From Hominenteromicrobium mulieris (lineage in GTDB: Bacteria > Bacillota > Clostridia > Oscillospirales > Acutalibacteraceae), in assembly GCA_021029595.1 (NCBI GenBank), contig JAJJOY010000005.1:62001-126000 (forward strand): a stretch of 64,000 bases of DNA, written 5' to 3'. The first letter of the stretch is position 1. Each line of letters starts with the position of its first letter. The translations under genes were made by a program, and so were the position numbers. The notes under the pieces were generated by a model. The model searched no databases and was not told the origin of the DNA. It saw only the letters and a program-made list of their open reading frames with translations. Shown one piece after another: positions 36,320 through 45,154 of this stretch.

Positions 36320-36743
36320 ACGGTTTCAGCATATAAAATGGTCGAGATATATGCAGATAATCGCATAGCCGGACGGCTTTCATCCATGTGAGAGCTGTCC
36401 GGTTTATTTTATAACAGGGCGTTATAGCAAGCCGTTGTCCTCCCAAGTCAGAAAAATGTGCGAATTCGCAGTAGAAAAAGTCGGAAAAATGTGTATCCAA
36501 CTTCTGAAAGATCAAAGACTTCTATGAAACGGCAACATATCGGATATACCAATGCCGTGGCCTATCTCAAAAAATCAAAGCGATCGAAACAGAGGGCACG
36601 GAAACCCCGTGCCGTTTTCTGCATATACAGTTCTGTTATCTGCATATAAAACGGTCAAAGTATATGCAGATAACTACATAGCCGAGAGGTTTTCATTCTG
36701 AAAGCCCCTCGGCTATTTTTATGTCAGAATGGAGGTGAAACAT
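36320..36743. repeat. Gene-free stretch with two copies of an inverted repeat plus terminator module
   Basis: Copy A (36327-36410) and copy B (36637-36720) share about 43 bases (GCATATAAAA.GGTC, then TATATGCAGATAA and CATAGCCG) and then each forms a terminator (36369-36410 and 36680-36720). In copy B, TATCTGCATATA and TATATGCAGATA are a perfect 12-bp inverted repeat with a 12-base spacer (36637-36672). A third terminator, GGCACGG/CCGTGCC with T run, is at 36595-36619. I find no supported gene in between. Confidence 0.7.
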
Positions 36744-37712
36744 ATGCCATATATCCCGCCGGAGGTGGTAGCGCGAGCTCGTGAGATAGACTTGCTGACC
36801 TATCTGCGAACTTATGAACCGCAGGAGCTGGTGCATTTCGGGGGCAGCACCTACTGCACCCGTGAGCACGACAGCTTAAAAATCTCCAACGGCAAATGGT
36901 GCTGGTTTTCCCGTGGGATCGGCGGCTATTCTGCGCTGGACTATCTCATTAAGGTCAAAGAGATGCCCTTTACGCAGGCGGTCGAAACCATCATAGGAAA
37001 TCTGTCAGCGGCACCGCCCGCCTTTGCCCCGGCTCCGAAAACGCAGAAAGAAAAGGTGCTGCTTTTGCCGCAGGTCAATCGCAGCGCCACCCACGCCGTC
37101 GAATACCTGCACCGCAGAGGCATTGACGATGAGCTGATCGATTTCTGCATCCAGACCAGCCGCCTTTATGAGAGCTATCCCTATCACAATGTGGTGTTCG
37201 TAGGAATGGACGCAGACGGAAAGCCCCGCTATGCTAACCAGCGTGGGATCGGATCGGACTTCATCGGGGATGCCAACGGCAGCGACAAGCACTATTCCTT
37301 TGGGATTCCTGCGGCGGCCGCAAGCGATACGCTCCACCTGTTTGAGTCGGCGGTGGATCTGCTGTCCTATGGGACGCTGCAAAAGCTGGACGGCAAGGAC
37401 TGGCGCAGTGAAAACCTGCTCTCCCTCGCCGGGGTCTACAAGCCAAGGGCAAAAATCGAGGAAAGCAGCCTGCCCGCCGCATTGGTGCGGTATCTTGCCG
37501 AGCATCCCCATATCCGTCATGTGGTGTTGCGCCTTGATAACGACGCCACGGGGCGGATCGCCGCAGAAACCATCAAGGCGCTGCTGCCGAGAAAATATGC
37601 GGTCACGGTGGACATCCAGCCGCCCCCGCAGGGTAAGGATTATAATGACTGCCTTTGTATGCGGCTTGGATTGCCCATCACTAAGCGCGGAGAAAGGAGC
37701 AAAGAACGATAA
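36744..37712 (+). CDS. Toprim domain protein (DUF3991/Toprim, primase-like)
   Basis: The 322-residue protein has an N-terminal zinc-ribbon-like part (GGSTYCTREHDSLKIS) and DUF3991. Its C-terminal Toprim fold has the acidic motif HLFESAVDLLSY and RLDNDATGRIAAE, which bind magnesium. Such proteins are primase-like replication genes of conjugative elements. The start is the ATG at 36744, because GGAGGTGA precedes it; an upstream ATG contains the ribosome site itself. Confidence 0.85.
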   Translation: MPYIPPEVVARAREIDLLTYLRTYEPQELVHFGGSTYCTREHDSLKISNGKWCWFSRGIGGYSALDYLIKVKEMPFTQAVETIIGNLSAAPPAFAPAPKTQKEKVLLLPQVNRSATHAVEYLHRRGIDDELIDFCIQTSRLYESYPYHNVVFVGMDADGKPRYANQRGIGSDFIGDANGSDKHYSFGIPAAAASDTLHLFESAVDLLSYGTLQKLDGKDWRSENLLSLAGVYKPRAKIEESSLPAALVRYLAEHPHIRHVVLRLDNDATGRIAAETIKALLPRKYAVTVDIQPPPQGKDYNDCLCMRLGLPITKRGERSKER

Positions 37713-37750
37713 ACGATTTAATTTTTCAACGATGAAAGGAGTTTTCAATT

Positions 37751-38146
37751 ATGAGCGAGAAAATCAAGGTGGTACTGCTGGAACCGGGCAAGCTCGCCCG
37801 CACTGCCGAGATCGACGCATCCCTTGCCGGGATGCAGAAAGTAGTGGGCGGTCTGATCGAGCCGTTCTACCCCTTTGAGGAGCAGGTCTGCATCGTCTGC
37901 AATGAGGAAAGCAAGATCAACGGAATGCGCCCGAACCGCAGCGTGAAGAACGACGACGGCGTGATGGTGGATTTCATCTTCGGCCCCGCCTTTATCTGCG
38001 ACTGCCGGGGTGAAAATCTGGCCAGTCTTTCCGACGAGCAGATCGACCGCTATGGCAAGATGTTCCGCTATCCCGAACACCTTGCGAGGGTGAACGGTAC
38101 GCTGTTCGGTATCCCGTACCGTCCGCAGCCGGAGCAGGAGCGGTGA
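37751..38146 (+). CDS. DUF3846 domain protein
   Basis: This 131-residue protein has the block MSEKIKVVLLEPGKLARTAEI, a QKVVGGLIEPFYPFEEQVCIVCNEE run, and the GPAFICDC end typical of DUF3846. It is a frequent small ICE/phage cargo protein with unknown function. Confidence 0.85.
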   Translation: MSEKIKVVLLEPGKLARTAEIDASLAGMQKVVGGLIEPFYPFEEQVCIVCNEESKINGMRPNRSVKNDDGVMVDFIFGPAFICDCRGENLASLSDEQIDRYGKMFRYPEHLARVNGTLFGIPYRPQPEQER

Positions 38147-38320
38147 TGTTATTTCGATCGGTGGCAAAATGTTCGGCCTATGGGACGAACGCTATGCACT
38201 GTACCAGCAAGCATCGCCGTTGTGATACCACAACGGCACTTGCCAGGGAAATCCCTGAAACCCTTTTCGTCCCCGCCCATGCGGAGGGCGATATTTTTAT
38301 ACCCGGAAGGAGGAAAGCCG

Positions 38321-38765
38321 GTGAACGAACCCATGACCTTTTTGGACTTTTTCAGCGGTGTCGGCGGTTTCCGTAAGGGCTTTGAACTTTGCGGCATGGT
38401 CTGTAAAGGCCATTGCGAGATTGACAAATTCGCAGACCGCAGTTACCGCGCCATACACGATATACAGGAGGACGAATGGTATGGAGAAGATATTACCAAA
38501 ACCGAACCCAACCACCTGCCGAGGGTCAACCTATGGGCAGGCGGATTCCCGTGTCAGGATATTTCTGTATCTGGCCGGCAAAGAGGGCTTGCCGGAAAAC
38601 GAAGCTCTCTCTTTTTTGAAATCATTAGACTGCTCAAAGGCACGCCTGCCGAGGATCGACCCGAATGGCTTGTCCTTGAAAATGTTAAAAATCTGCTCTC
38701 CGTTAATCGAGGATGGGACTTTGCGACCGTTCTCCATTCGCTGGCCGAAATCGGCTATCATATCC
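38321..38765 (+). pseudogene. C5-cytosine DNA methyltransferase, 3' end lost
   Basis: About 148 N-terminal residues remain: motif I FLDFFSGVGGFRKGFE, the catalytic motif IV GGFPCQDISVSG and motif VI WLVLENVKNLL. Similarity ends at EIGYHI; the target recognition domain and motifs VIII-X are missing. The frame then runs out of register into the virB4 remnant and stops at 38896. The start is GTG at 38321, 7 bases after AAGGAGG. The fragment cannot recognise DNA in the normal way. Confidence 0.85.
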
Positions 38766-39069
38766 CACCGCCATCACGCAGAATGTGGAATACCTGCTGG
38801 ATTCCGTGCAGGCGAGCACGATGCTCTCCAATTCGGAGTTCATTATCATGCTCAATCAGGCGTTTTCCGACCGTGCCAAGCTCTCGAAGCTCCTGAACAT
38901 TTCCGACGAGCAGATGAGCTATGTCACCAATGCCGACGCAGGCTGCGGGCTGATCAAGTACGGCTCGGCGCTGGTGCCGTTTATCAACCGCTTTCCGAAA
39001 GATAACGAGCTTTACCGCTTGATGACGACGCGCCCCGGCGAGGGTGTGTTCGGCAATGCGCAGAGGTAA
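38766..39069 (+). pseudogene. VirB4/TraE conjugation ATPase, C-terminal end only
   Basis: A second frame gives TAITQNVEYLLDSVQASTML, then SNSEFIIMLNQAFSDRAKL, ISDEQMSYVTNADAGCGLI and LYRLMTTRPGEG. This is the C-terminal end (about 100 residues) of the VirB4-type ATPase of Gram-positive type IV secretion systems, normally about 800 residues. The Walker motifs are deleted. Joined to the methyltransferase remnant at about 38760, it shows that coupling protein, VirB6, PrgI and most of VirB4 were removed in one deletion. Confidence 0.82.
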
Positions 39070-39073
39070 AGCC

Positions 39074-40801
39074 ATGCCCGACATCAAAACGAGAGATGCG
39101 GTCAAGAAAACGGTAAAGGTGATTGACAAATCGGTGGTAGCCGCCGAGCGGATGAAGAATGCCTATATCCGCACCAAAGACAAAGCGGAGCACGGCATTT
39201 TTGCGGCGGAATCCTCTCCCGAAGAATACGCCGCTGACCGCACTTTGACCGGGACGGAAACGACGGCGCACAAAGCTGTTCAAGAGCTGGATAAAGCCGG
39301 CCGCAAGGGTGTAAAAGCTACCAAGGAGAATATCTCCAAAGCAAAGGGCTATTTTCAGCGAAGAAGAACCGACTTGCCGAAAAAGCAGGCGCAAGACGCC
39401 ATGCGGCGGGTGCGCCGCTCTGCCGATGCTACGCAAAAGACGATCAAGACGGTCGACCGTAGTGGCAAGACCATCAAACAGACGGCAAAATCTACGGGCA
39501 AAGCGGCGGTCAAGACCACGCAGAAAACCATCAAGACCGCCGAGCAGACTGCCCGGACGACCATAAAAACGACGCAGGCTGCGGCTAAAACAGCACAGAA
39601 AACCGCACAGGCTACGGCAAAAGCCGCCAAAACTGCGGCGCAGACTGCCCGTGCGGCAACAAAAGTAACTGCGGCAGGCATCAAGGCGGCGGTCAAGGCT
39701 ACCACTGCCGCCGTCAAAGCCATCATTGCCGGAACAAAGGCACTGATCGCCGCTATTGCTGCGGGCGGGTGGGTTGCGGTAGTTATCATCCTTGTGATTT
39801 GCGTGATCGGGCTGATCGTCGGCTCTTGCTTTGGCATCTTTTTCTCCGGTGAGGACAGCGGCACGGGACAGACCATGCGGCAGGCCGTGCAGGAGATCAA
39901 CGCCGACTATCAGTCGCAGATCGACATCACAAGGGCAAATCTCACCTACGATGAGCTGGAAATGTCCGGCTCCCGTGCGGTGTGGCCGGAGGTGCTGGCA
40001 GTGTATTCAGTAAAGACCACCACCGACCCCGATGATTCGCAGGAGGTCGCTACGGTGGACGACAGCAAGAAAGTCATCCTCAAAGATATTTTCTGGCAGA
40101 TGAACGAGCTATCTTCCCGCACCGAGAGCAAGACCGAGGAGGTCATCACCGAAACTGACGACGGCCACGGGAACATCGTGGAAACCACTACGACGGTCAC
40201 ACGCACCTATCTCTATATCACGGTCAGCCATAAGACCGCCGAGGAAATGGCAAATCATTTCAATTTCACCGCCGACCAGCGGCAGCAGCTTTCCGAACTG
40301 CTTGCCGAGGAAAACCGCAGGTTGTGGTCTGCTGTTCTCTATGGTATTTATTCCGGGGATGATGCCATCGTCAAGATAGCGCTGTCGCAAGTCGGCAATG
40401 TGGGCGGTGAGCCCTATTGGTCGTGGTACGGATTTAACTCCCGTGTGGAATGGTGCGCCTGCTTTGTTTCGTGGTGCTTTAACGAGTGCGGTTATCTTGA
40501 TACGGGAACCGCCCCGAAATTTGCCGGGTGCGTCGGCGGCGTTGAATGGTTCCGCAGCCGCGGGCAATGGGCGGATAACATGGTTAATCCCGCTCCCGGC
40601 ATGATCGTTTTCTTTGACTGGAATGACCCAAACGGCGCATCCGGTCCGCAGGACGGCGAAGCCGATCACGTCGGCATCGTGGAAAAATGCGAAAACGGCA
40701 TTGTCTACACCATCGAGGGCAACTCCGGTGATGCCTGCCGCCAGAACCAATATCCCGTGGGGTATTATGAAATCCTCGGCTATGGGATCTTGAACCCGTA
40801 G
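39074..40801 (+). CDS. CHAP-domain peptidoglycan hydrolase of the conjugation system
   Basis: The 575-residue protein has a long Lys/Thr/Ala-rich N-terminal half (repeats of the [17 protein letters not shown] kind, about 95-220), one transmembrane helix ([19 protein letters not shown]), an extracellular linker and a C-terminal CHAP domain. The CHAP active Cys lies in [12 protein letters not shown] and the His in [10 protein letters not shown]. It would open the wall for the mating channel (VirB1-like role). The start is ATG 39074 with AGAGGTAAAGCC. It seems intact although the channel genes are gone. Confidence 0.88.
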   Translation: MPDIKTRDAVKKTVKVIDKSVVAAERMKNAYIRTKDKAEHGIFAAESSPEEYAADRTLTGTETTAHKAVQELDKAGRKGVKATKENISKAKGYFQRRRTDLPKKQAQDAMRRVRRSADATQKTIKTVDRSGKTIKQTAKSTGKAAVKTTQKTIKTAEQTARTTIKTTQAAAKTAQKTAQATAKAAKTAAQTARAATKVTAAGIKAAVKATTAAVKAIIAGTKALIAAIAAGGWVAVVIILVICVIGLIVGSCFGIFFSGEDSGTGQTMRQAVQEINADYQSQIDITRANLTYDELEMSGSRAVWPEVLAVYSVKTTTDPDDSQEVATVDDSKKVILKDIFWQMNELSSRTESKTEEVITETDDGHGNIVETTTTVTRTYLYITVSHKTAEEMANHFNFTADQRQQLSELLAEENRRLWSAVLYGIYSGDDAIVKIALSQVGNVGGEPYWSWYGFNSRVEWCACFVSWCFNECGYLDTGTAPKFAGCVGGVEWFRSRGQWADNMVNPAPGMIVFFDWNDPNGASGPQDGEADHVGIVEKCENGIVYTIEGNSGDACRQNQYPVGYYEILGYGILNP

Positions 40802-40807
40802 GAAAAC

Positions 40808-40828
40808 AGCCGCCTGAGTTAGGCGGCT
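40808..40828 (+). terminator. Hairpin after the CHAP hydrolase
   Basis: AGCCGCCT-GAGTT-AGGCGGCT; no strong T run, so termination is uncertain. Confidence 0.5.
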
Positions 40829-41214
40829 GGTACATAATTTAGCAATGTTCCTTCGCAATACAAGTAGGTATACAGTGCAGTGAAATCTTCAGACATAATT
40901 TTTGCTCAATTCAGACAATATTTTGGCACAAACGTCAACTATATGCTATTGTATAGACAAAAAATTCAGGTTTCGGCTATATATAACTTGAAGCTTGATT
41001 TTGCAAGCAGTGGTGGCCACCACAGACAAAAAATATTTTTTAGCGAAAGAGTGACAAACTCAATGAAACCCAAAAGACTGTTAGCGTTGTTGATGGCTGT
41101 TGTAACGGTGGTATCCGTATTTACGATACGTTACATAAATTTTGAATTCTGAATCTATTTGAATGTAGATTTTTATATAATCTTGTAAATCAACTCAATT
41201 TAGGAGTTAATATT
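40829..41214. other. AT-rich stretch before the ABC operon, with signal-peptide-like remnant
   Basis: The sequence changes to low GC here. A 14-base perfect palindrome, GTGGTGGCCACCAC, is at 41010-41023. From 41063 to 41152 a 29-codon frame (MKPKRLLALLMAVVTVVSVF...) looks like the start of an exported surface protein but ends after the hydrophobic core; it may be a remnant. No promoter is clear. Confidence 0.4.
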
Positions 41215-42051
41215 ATGAACAAAAAAGCTATAATCTGCACGGTTGCAATTCTCATTCTACTGGTCGGCGCATCGGTTATTTATTTTACTATGAATCGATC
41301 AAGTGAAGCAGAAACGGCAAATTCATCATCTATGTCAAACATTGAACCCGAAAGCTCAAATTCTCAATCAGCGATGCCAAGTGATTCACAGGCGGAAAAT
41401 GAATCGCAAGAAAGTGCTTCTGAAACAACTTCGTCGGAAGTGAATTCACCGGAAGCTGATGCGCTTATAAAAACTTTTGCAGAAATAGGGGAACCCTATA
41501 CGCTGCACAGTCGGTATTATAATCAAGGCGAAGCAAAAACTGATGATGCACCGGGGCTCGGTTGGGACGGCGATTTGGAGCTTTGTATAACTGATGCTAT
41601 CGTTAAAGAATATGAGGAAAGTGATATTAAATATAACTCGGATAGTTCTATCTGGGCAAGATACGCATCCGACTTTGAAGACCCGTGCATACTGCATGTA
41701 GAATTATCCCTTAAGAATATTGATGCAGAAAACAAAAACGGCGTAAAATATAAATTCAACGCCAATATGTTTGTACTTAGCGCGTATGAAGATCTCCTTC
41801 CCGAGAATCAGAACAACCCGGAGGGGTATACAACCGTCGGAAATTATTATTCTGCATACGAGACCTATTTTGATCCACACGGTCCCGGAGACGATTACTG
41901 GAGCTTTGAATTACAGCCGGGCGAAACGCAAAATTTCACAATAGAGTTTTTGGTCGACCGCGTATATTTATCGCAAAAAGATCCGTTCTTGGCTATTACC
42001 CCCGGCAGAGAAATCTTTTACGGCGTTATGCTGCGTGATTTAGCAAAATGA
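41215..42051 (+). CDS. Membrane-anchored extracellular protein of the ABC operon
   Basis: Not recognised. The 278-residue protein has a single N-terminal transmembrane segment (AIICTVAILILLVGASVIYF, residues 5-24), then a Ser/Glu/Asn-rich low-complexity linker (about 30-85) and a globular domain (HSRYYNQGEAKTDD to the end) with a beta-rich pattern (CILHVELSLKNIDAENKNGV, QPGETQNFTIEFLV). This pattern resembles DUF4352/DUF5067-like extracellular domains. It starts 13 bases after an AGGAG site and precedes two permease genes by 13 bases. A plausible role is a surface sensor or immunity partner of the transporter. Confidence 0.65.
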   Translation: MNKKAIICTVAILILLVGASVIYFTMNRSSEAETANSSSMSNIEPESSNSQSAMPSDSQAENESQESASETTSSEVNSPEADALIKTFAEIGEPYTLHSRYYNQGEAKTDDAPGLGWDGDLELCITDAIVKEYEESDIKYNSDSSIWARYASDFEDPCILHVELSLKNIDAENKNGVKYKFNANMFVLSAYEDLLPENQNNPEGYTTVGNYYSAYETYFDPHGPGDDYWSFELQPGETQNFTIEFLVDRVYLSQKDPFLAITPGREIFYGVMLRDLAK

Positions 42052-42064
42052 AAGGATAGCCCAC

Positions 42065-42949
42065 ATGAAAAGTCTTAGGCACTTTCTGCAAAATGAGCTC
42101 TACAATTTATTTCACAGCAAATCATTTCTATTTGTGCTGCTGATTTTACTTTTAATCGTAACAGCAGATGATATTTTGGCTTATAAATCATATAAAGATA
42201 ATTTACAGCTTACTCTTACAACTGTAGACTTGCAGGCAGACGGCACTTTTGCCGAATACCCTTTCCTGCAAATCTACACTCTTTATAATTCGTGGATCGG
42301 CGGTCGAGCCAATGAAACGCTGCCGATGGTTTTCTTTTATACGATGCCGGTTTTTGTCGTTATCCCGTACAGCTGGTCTTATCTTGCGGAAGAAAAGAAC
42401 GGATACGACCGCATTATGGCATCGCAGCTTGGAAAAGCTTCTTACTTTTTAGGAAAATATGTCTCCACGTTCCTTTCAGGGGCTTTAACGGTTTTGCTGC
42501 CGATGCTTTTTAGCTTTTTGCTTGCGTCATGCCTTGTGCCGGCTTATCGCCCGGATATAAACTTTGCCTTATATTATCAAGTAAGCGCAACTAAGCTGCT
42601 CGGAAACCTCTACTACGCTCACCCGTTATGCACAGCTTTCCTGAATATGCTGATGATCGGTATATTTGCCGGTGCATGGGCAACGATTCCGCTTGCACTT
42701 TCATTCTTTGAAAAAAATAAATTTGTGGTTCTTTTTGCACCATACCTTGTACTGCTGTATATCATCGCATCTTTGCAAAAAGCATCCGTATACCGCTCAT
42801 TTACCGAAACCTCTGTTCTAAACTACATTTGGATGACCAGTTCATCGTCCAATCAATCTATCGTGGTCTATACGATTATGACGGTTTCACTCATTCTTCT
42901 GCCGCTCGCTATTGTTTTGGAAAGGGGGAAAAACGCAGATGTTTATTAA
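42065..42949 (+). CDS. ABC transporter permease (first)
   Basis: The 294-residue polytopic protein has about six hydrophobic segments (FLFVLLILLLIVTADDILAY, VFFYTMPVFVVIPYSWSYLA, TFLSGALTVLLPMLFSFLLA, the last LILLPLAIVLE). AEEKNGYDRIMASQLGKASYFLGKY is a cytoplasmic coupling-helix-like loop seen in ABC-2 permeases. It overlaps the next permease by 11 bases. Confidence 0.82.
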   Translation: MKSLRHFLQNELYNLFHSKSFLFVLLILLLIVTADDILAYKSYKDNLQLTLTTVDLQADGTFAEYPFLQIYTLYNSWIGGRANETLPMVFFYTMPVFVVIPYSWSYLAEEKNGYDRIMASQLGKASYFLGKYVSTFLSGALTVLLPMLFSFLLASCLVPAYRPDINFALYYQVSATKLLGNLYYAHPLCTAFLNMLMIGIFAGAWATIPLALSFFEKNKFVVLFAPYLVLLYIIASLQKASVYRSFTETSVLNYIWMTSSSSNQSIVVYTIMTVSLILLPLAIVLERGKNADVY

Positions 42950-43796
42950 ATTTTTGGATCACGATTTGCGCTACGGCATAGGGCGTGCTAAAAAGCGCTT
43001 AATCGTTACATTTATTATGTTTTTCTTCCTTTCGATCTATCATTTCTGGACGCTGCGCATTTTCGAGCTCACAGATCCGCAATATCTGGAATCTCCTGTT
43101 ACAACGGCAGACTATTTCTTGGCATTGATTGGCGGCTGCGGTAAAGTAAATTTGATCTCCGGCGCAGAAAACGATTTCGTAATGCCGACGATGTGGTTCG
43201 TATTCGTTTTGTGGATGCAGTTTACTTCTCTGTATTATCCGTTTGCAGAATTAAACGGCATAGGCAAACAGCTAATGGTGCTCTCCGGCAGCAGAGGAAA
43301 CTGGTGGCTTTCAAAATGTGTTTGGACAATCATCAATACCATTACAAACTATTTGATCGTTTTTGCAGCCAGCACGATTGCCGGATTATGCTTTGGTGCA
43401 AAGCCGAGTATGCAGGCAAATTGGTATGTTTCGAGAGAGCTCTACATGAAAGTAGACGACCTAACGAGCAGCACCACTTGGAATATTTGGTCGGTATTTT
43501 TAATGACCGGCTTCACCATGATCGTACTCGCATTGGTGCAGTTGATCTTATCTCTTATTTTGAAACCGGTGCAAAGCTACTTCGTACTTGCCGGCTATTT
43601 ATTCGCAGGCGCCTATATTCAAAACCCGGTGTTTTTTGGTAACTATGCCATGGGCGCAAGAAATGCACTGCTTGTGTCAACCGGTCTGACCATGCCGTTC
43701 GGTATATTATTGGGAATATGGCTCGCTGTGCTTAGTATCGGTATAGGGTATTTTGTGTTCCAATATCGAGACATTCTCGGCTCAGACCTATCGTAG
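42939..43796 (+). CDS. ABC transporter permease (second)
   Basis: The 285-residue ABC-2-like permease has the same general layout as its neighbour (cytosolic N-terminus, LMVLSGSRGNWWLSKCVWTI loop, six hydrophobic segments). The ATG at 42939 is preferred over an upstream in-frame codon because AAAGGGGGAAAAA lies before it. The two permeases probably form a heterodimer with the ATPase at 43819. Confidence 0.8.
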   Translation: MFIKFLDHDLRYGIGRAKKRLIVTFIMFFFLSIYHFWTLRIFELTDPQYLESPVTTADYFLALIGGCGKVNLISGAENDFVMPTMWFVFVLWMQFTSLYYPFAELNGIGKQLMVLSGSRGNWWLSKCVWTIINTITNYLIVFAASTIAGLCFGAKPSMQANWYVSRELYMKVDDLTSSTTWNIWSVFLMTGFTMIVLALVQLILSLILKPVQSYFVLAGYLFAGAYIQNPVFFGNYAMGARNALLVSTGLTMPFGILLGIWLAVLSIGIGYFVFQYRDILGSDLS

Positions 43797-43818
43797 TCAT
43801 GAAAAGGAGTAAGCCTAT

Positions 43819-44472
43819 ATGGAAATCGTAGTAAATCATGTTACAAAAACGATCAAGAATATTACCGTCATTGAAGACGTCTCGCTCACCCTTACAAGCG
43901 GTACGATCTACGGTCTGCGCGGTGTGAACGGCTCCGGTAAAACTATGCTTATGCGGTTAATCGCCGGGCTGATCCGCCCGACGGAAGGCACGATCACGAT
44001 TGATGGTAAGGTACTTGGAAAGGATATTTCTTTTCCGCCGGACATTGGTATGCTGATTGAAAACCCGGCATTTATCGATCATTATACGGCGGCACAGAAC
44101 TTAAAGCTGATTGCAAATATTCACCGAAAAGTCGGGGAGGAACGTATCCGCGAAGTGTTGGAGCAGGTCGGACTCGGCGCGGATGATCCGCGAAAATACA
44201 AGCAGTTTTCACTCGGTATGAAGCAGAGATTAGGCATTGCCGGAGCAATTTTGGAATATCCTGCGCTGCTTCTGATTGATGAGCCGACAAACGCACTGGA
44301 TACAGACGGCATAGAAATGGTGAGAGATCTGCTTCTTGAGCAAAAGCAGCGCGGCGCACTGATTATTCTGGCATGCCATGATTTTTCTGTTTTGCGCGAG
44401 CTGTCCGATGAAATCTACCTTGTACGGGAAGGACGTGTAACGCCGTATGAAACGCAAGATAAGAGTGAGTAA
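43819..44472 (+). CDS. ABC transporter ATP-binding protein
   Basis: The 217-residue short ABC ATPase (BcrA/NatA style) has Walker A RGVNGSGKTMLM, signature FSLGMKQRLGIAGAI (the usual LSGGQ is FSLGM), Walker B ALLLIDEPTNALD and the switch LACHDFS. The FSLGM variant is typical for lantibiotic/bacitracin self-protection and ABC-2 exporters. Confidence 0.92.
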   Translation: MEIVVNHVTKTIKNITVIEDVSLTLTSGTIYGLRGVNGSGKTMLMRLIAGLIRPTEGTITIDGKVLGKDISFPPDIGMLIENPAFIDHYTAAQNLKLIANIHRKVGEERIREVLEQVGLGADDPRKYKQFSLGMKQRLGIAGAILEYPALLLIDEPTNALDTDGIEMVRDLLLEQKQRGALIILACHDFSVLRELSDEIYLVREGRVTPYETQDKSE

Positions 44473-45079
44473 AACGCTTTCGGTCATTCTTTTGTCCGTT
44501 GCACTGGTGCTTTGTGCATGGCGCATCTGGTACGTTAATGCAACTGCCTATTCATTTGAAACGCAGGAATACGGCATCGGCGAATGGATTCCCCTAAACG
44601 GTGATTTTTTCTACTCAAAAGAAGAAAATACCAATGGATATTCTGTTCGTGTTCGTGAAGCGGAAGTAGTGCGTTATGAAGATTTTATGCAGCGATTCGG
44701 CAAGCCTGTCGATTATCTTGCAGAAAACACGCAGCATGACGTGGTTCTGCTGACCGTTGATTTCAAAAATGAAAACAATACGGACGGCGGCGTTTTTATC
44801 CGCGATTTTAACCTTTTGAATGAAGCGCAGTCCGCTTACTTCAATAAGAGTGAAATCTATATGAAAATCGCAAACCCGGATCTTAACTCAAAAGCAGATG
44901 GCATCTCTGTGATGCCCGGAACGGAAGCTTCTCTTTATATGGTCTACCCAACATCCAGCCGTGCAGATGGCGTGACTTACCTTGAGGAACAAGCCGGAAA
45001 AGAACAAATCGTTATGTACCTAAATGTCAGCTTGTACCCAGTGAAAAAATGCGTGCGTATGGTTCTTCCGATGCCGTAA
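44447..45079 (+). CDS. Membrane-anchored protein, DUF5028/DUF4352-like
   Basis: The 210-residue protein has one N-terminal transmembrane segment (TLSVILLSVALVLCAWRIWYV) and an extracellular beta-rich domain (YEDFMQRFGKPVDYLAENTQHDVVLLTVDFKN, VMPGTEASLYMVYP). The family name is a best guess. It overlaps the ATPase gene by 26 bases, which ties it to the transporter; with the product of 41215 it makes two surface proteins bracketing the ABC genes. Confidence 0.65.
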   Translation: MKRKIRVSKTLSVILLSVALVLCAWRIWYVNATAYSFETQEYGIGEWIPLNGDFFYSKEENTNGYSVRVREAEVVRYEDFMQRFGKPVDYLAENTQHDVVLLTVDFKNENNTDGGVFIRDFNLLNEAQSAYFNKSEIYMKIANPDLNSKADGISVMPGTEASLYMVYPTSSRADGVTYLEEQAGKEQIVMYLNVSLYPVKKCVRMVLPMP

Positions 45080-45084
45080 AAATT

Positions 45085-45132
45085 AAAACCGCCTGCTCAT
45101 GTATCAAAATTAGATACATAGCGGGCGGTTTT
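45085..45132. terminator. Bidirectional terminator
   Basis: AAAACCGCC..GCT / GCGGGCGGTTTT with an inner stem ATGTATC/GATACAT. It separates the convergent ABC operon and LytTR gene. Confidence 0.85.
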
Positions 45133-45154
45133 ATATGGAATATGAAATAAGAAG

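Noticed and set aside
36458..36649. 63-residue frame between the two inverted-repeat modules
   Set aside because: It is Arg/Lys/Ser-rich, has no ribosome site and runs through a terminator (36595-36619).
38143..38376. Short frame between the DUF3846 gene and the methylase
   Set aside because: No family features, and its end overlaps the methylase start, which has a much better ribosome site.
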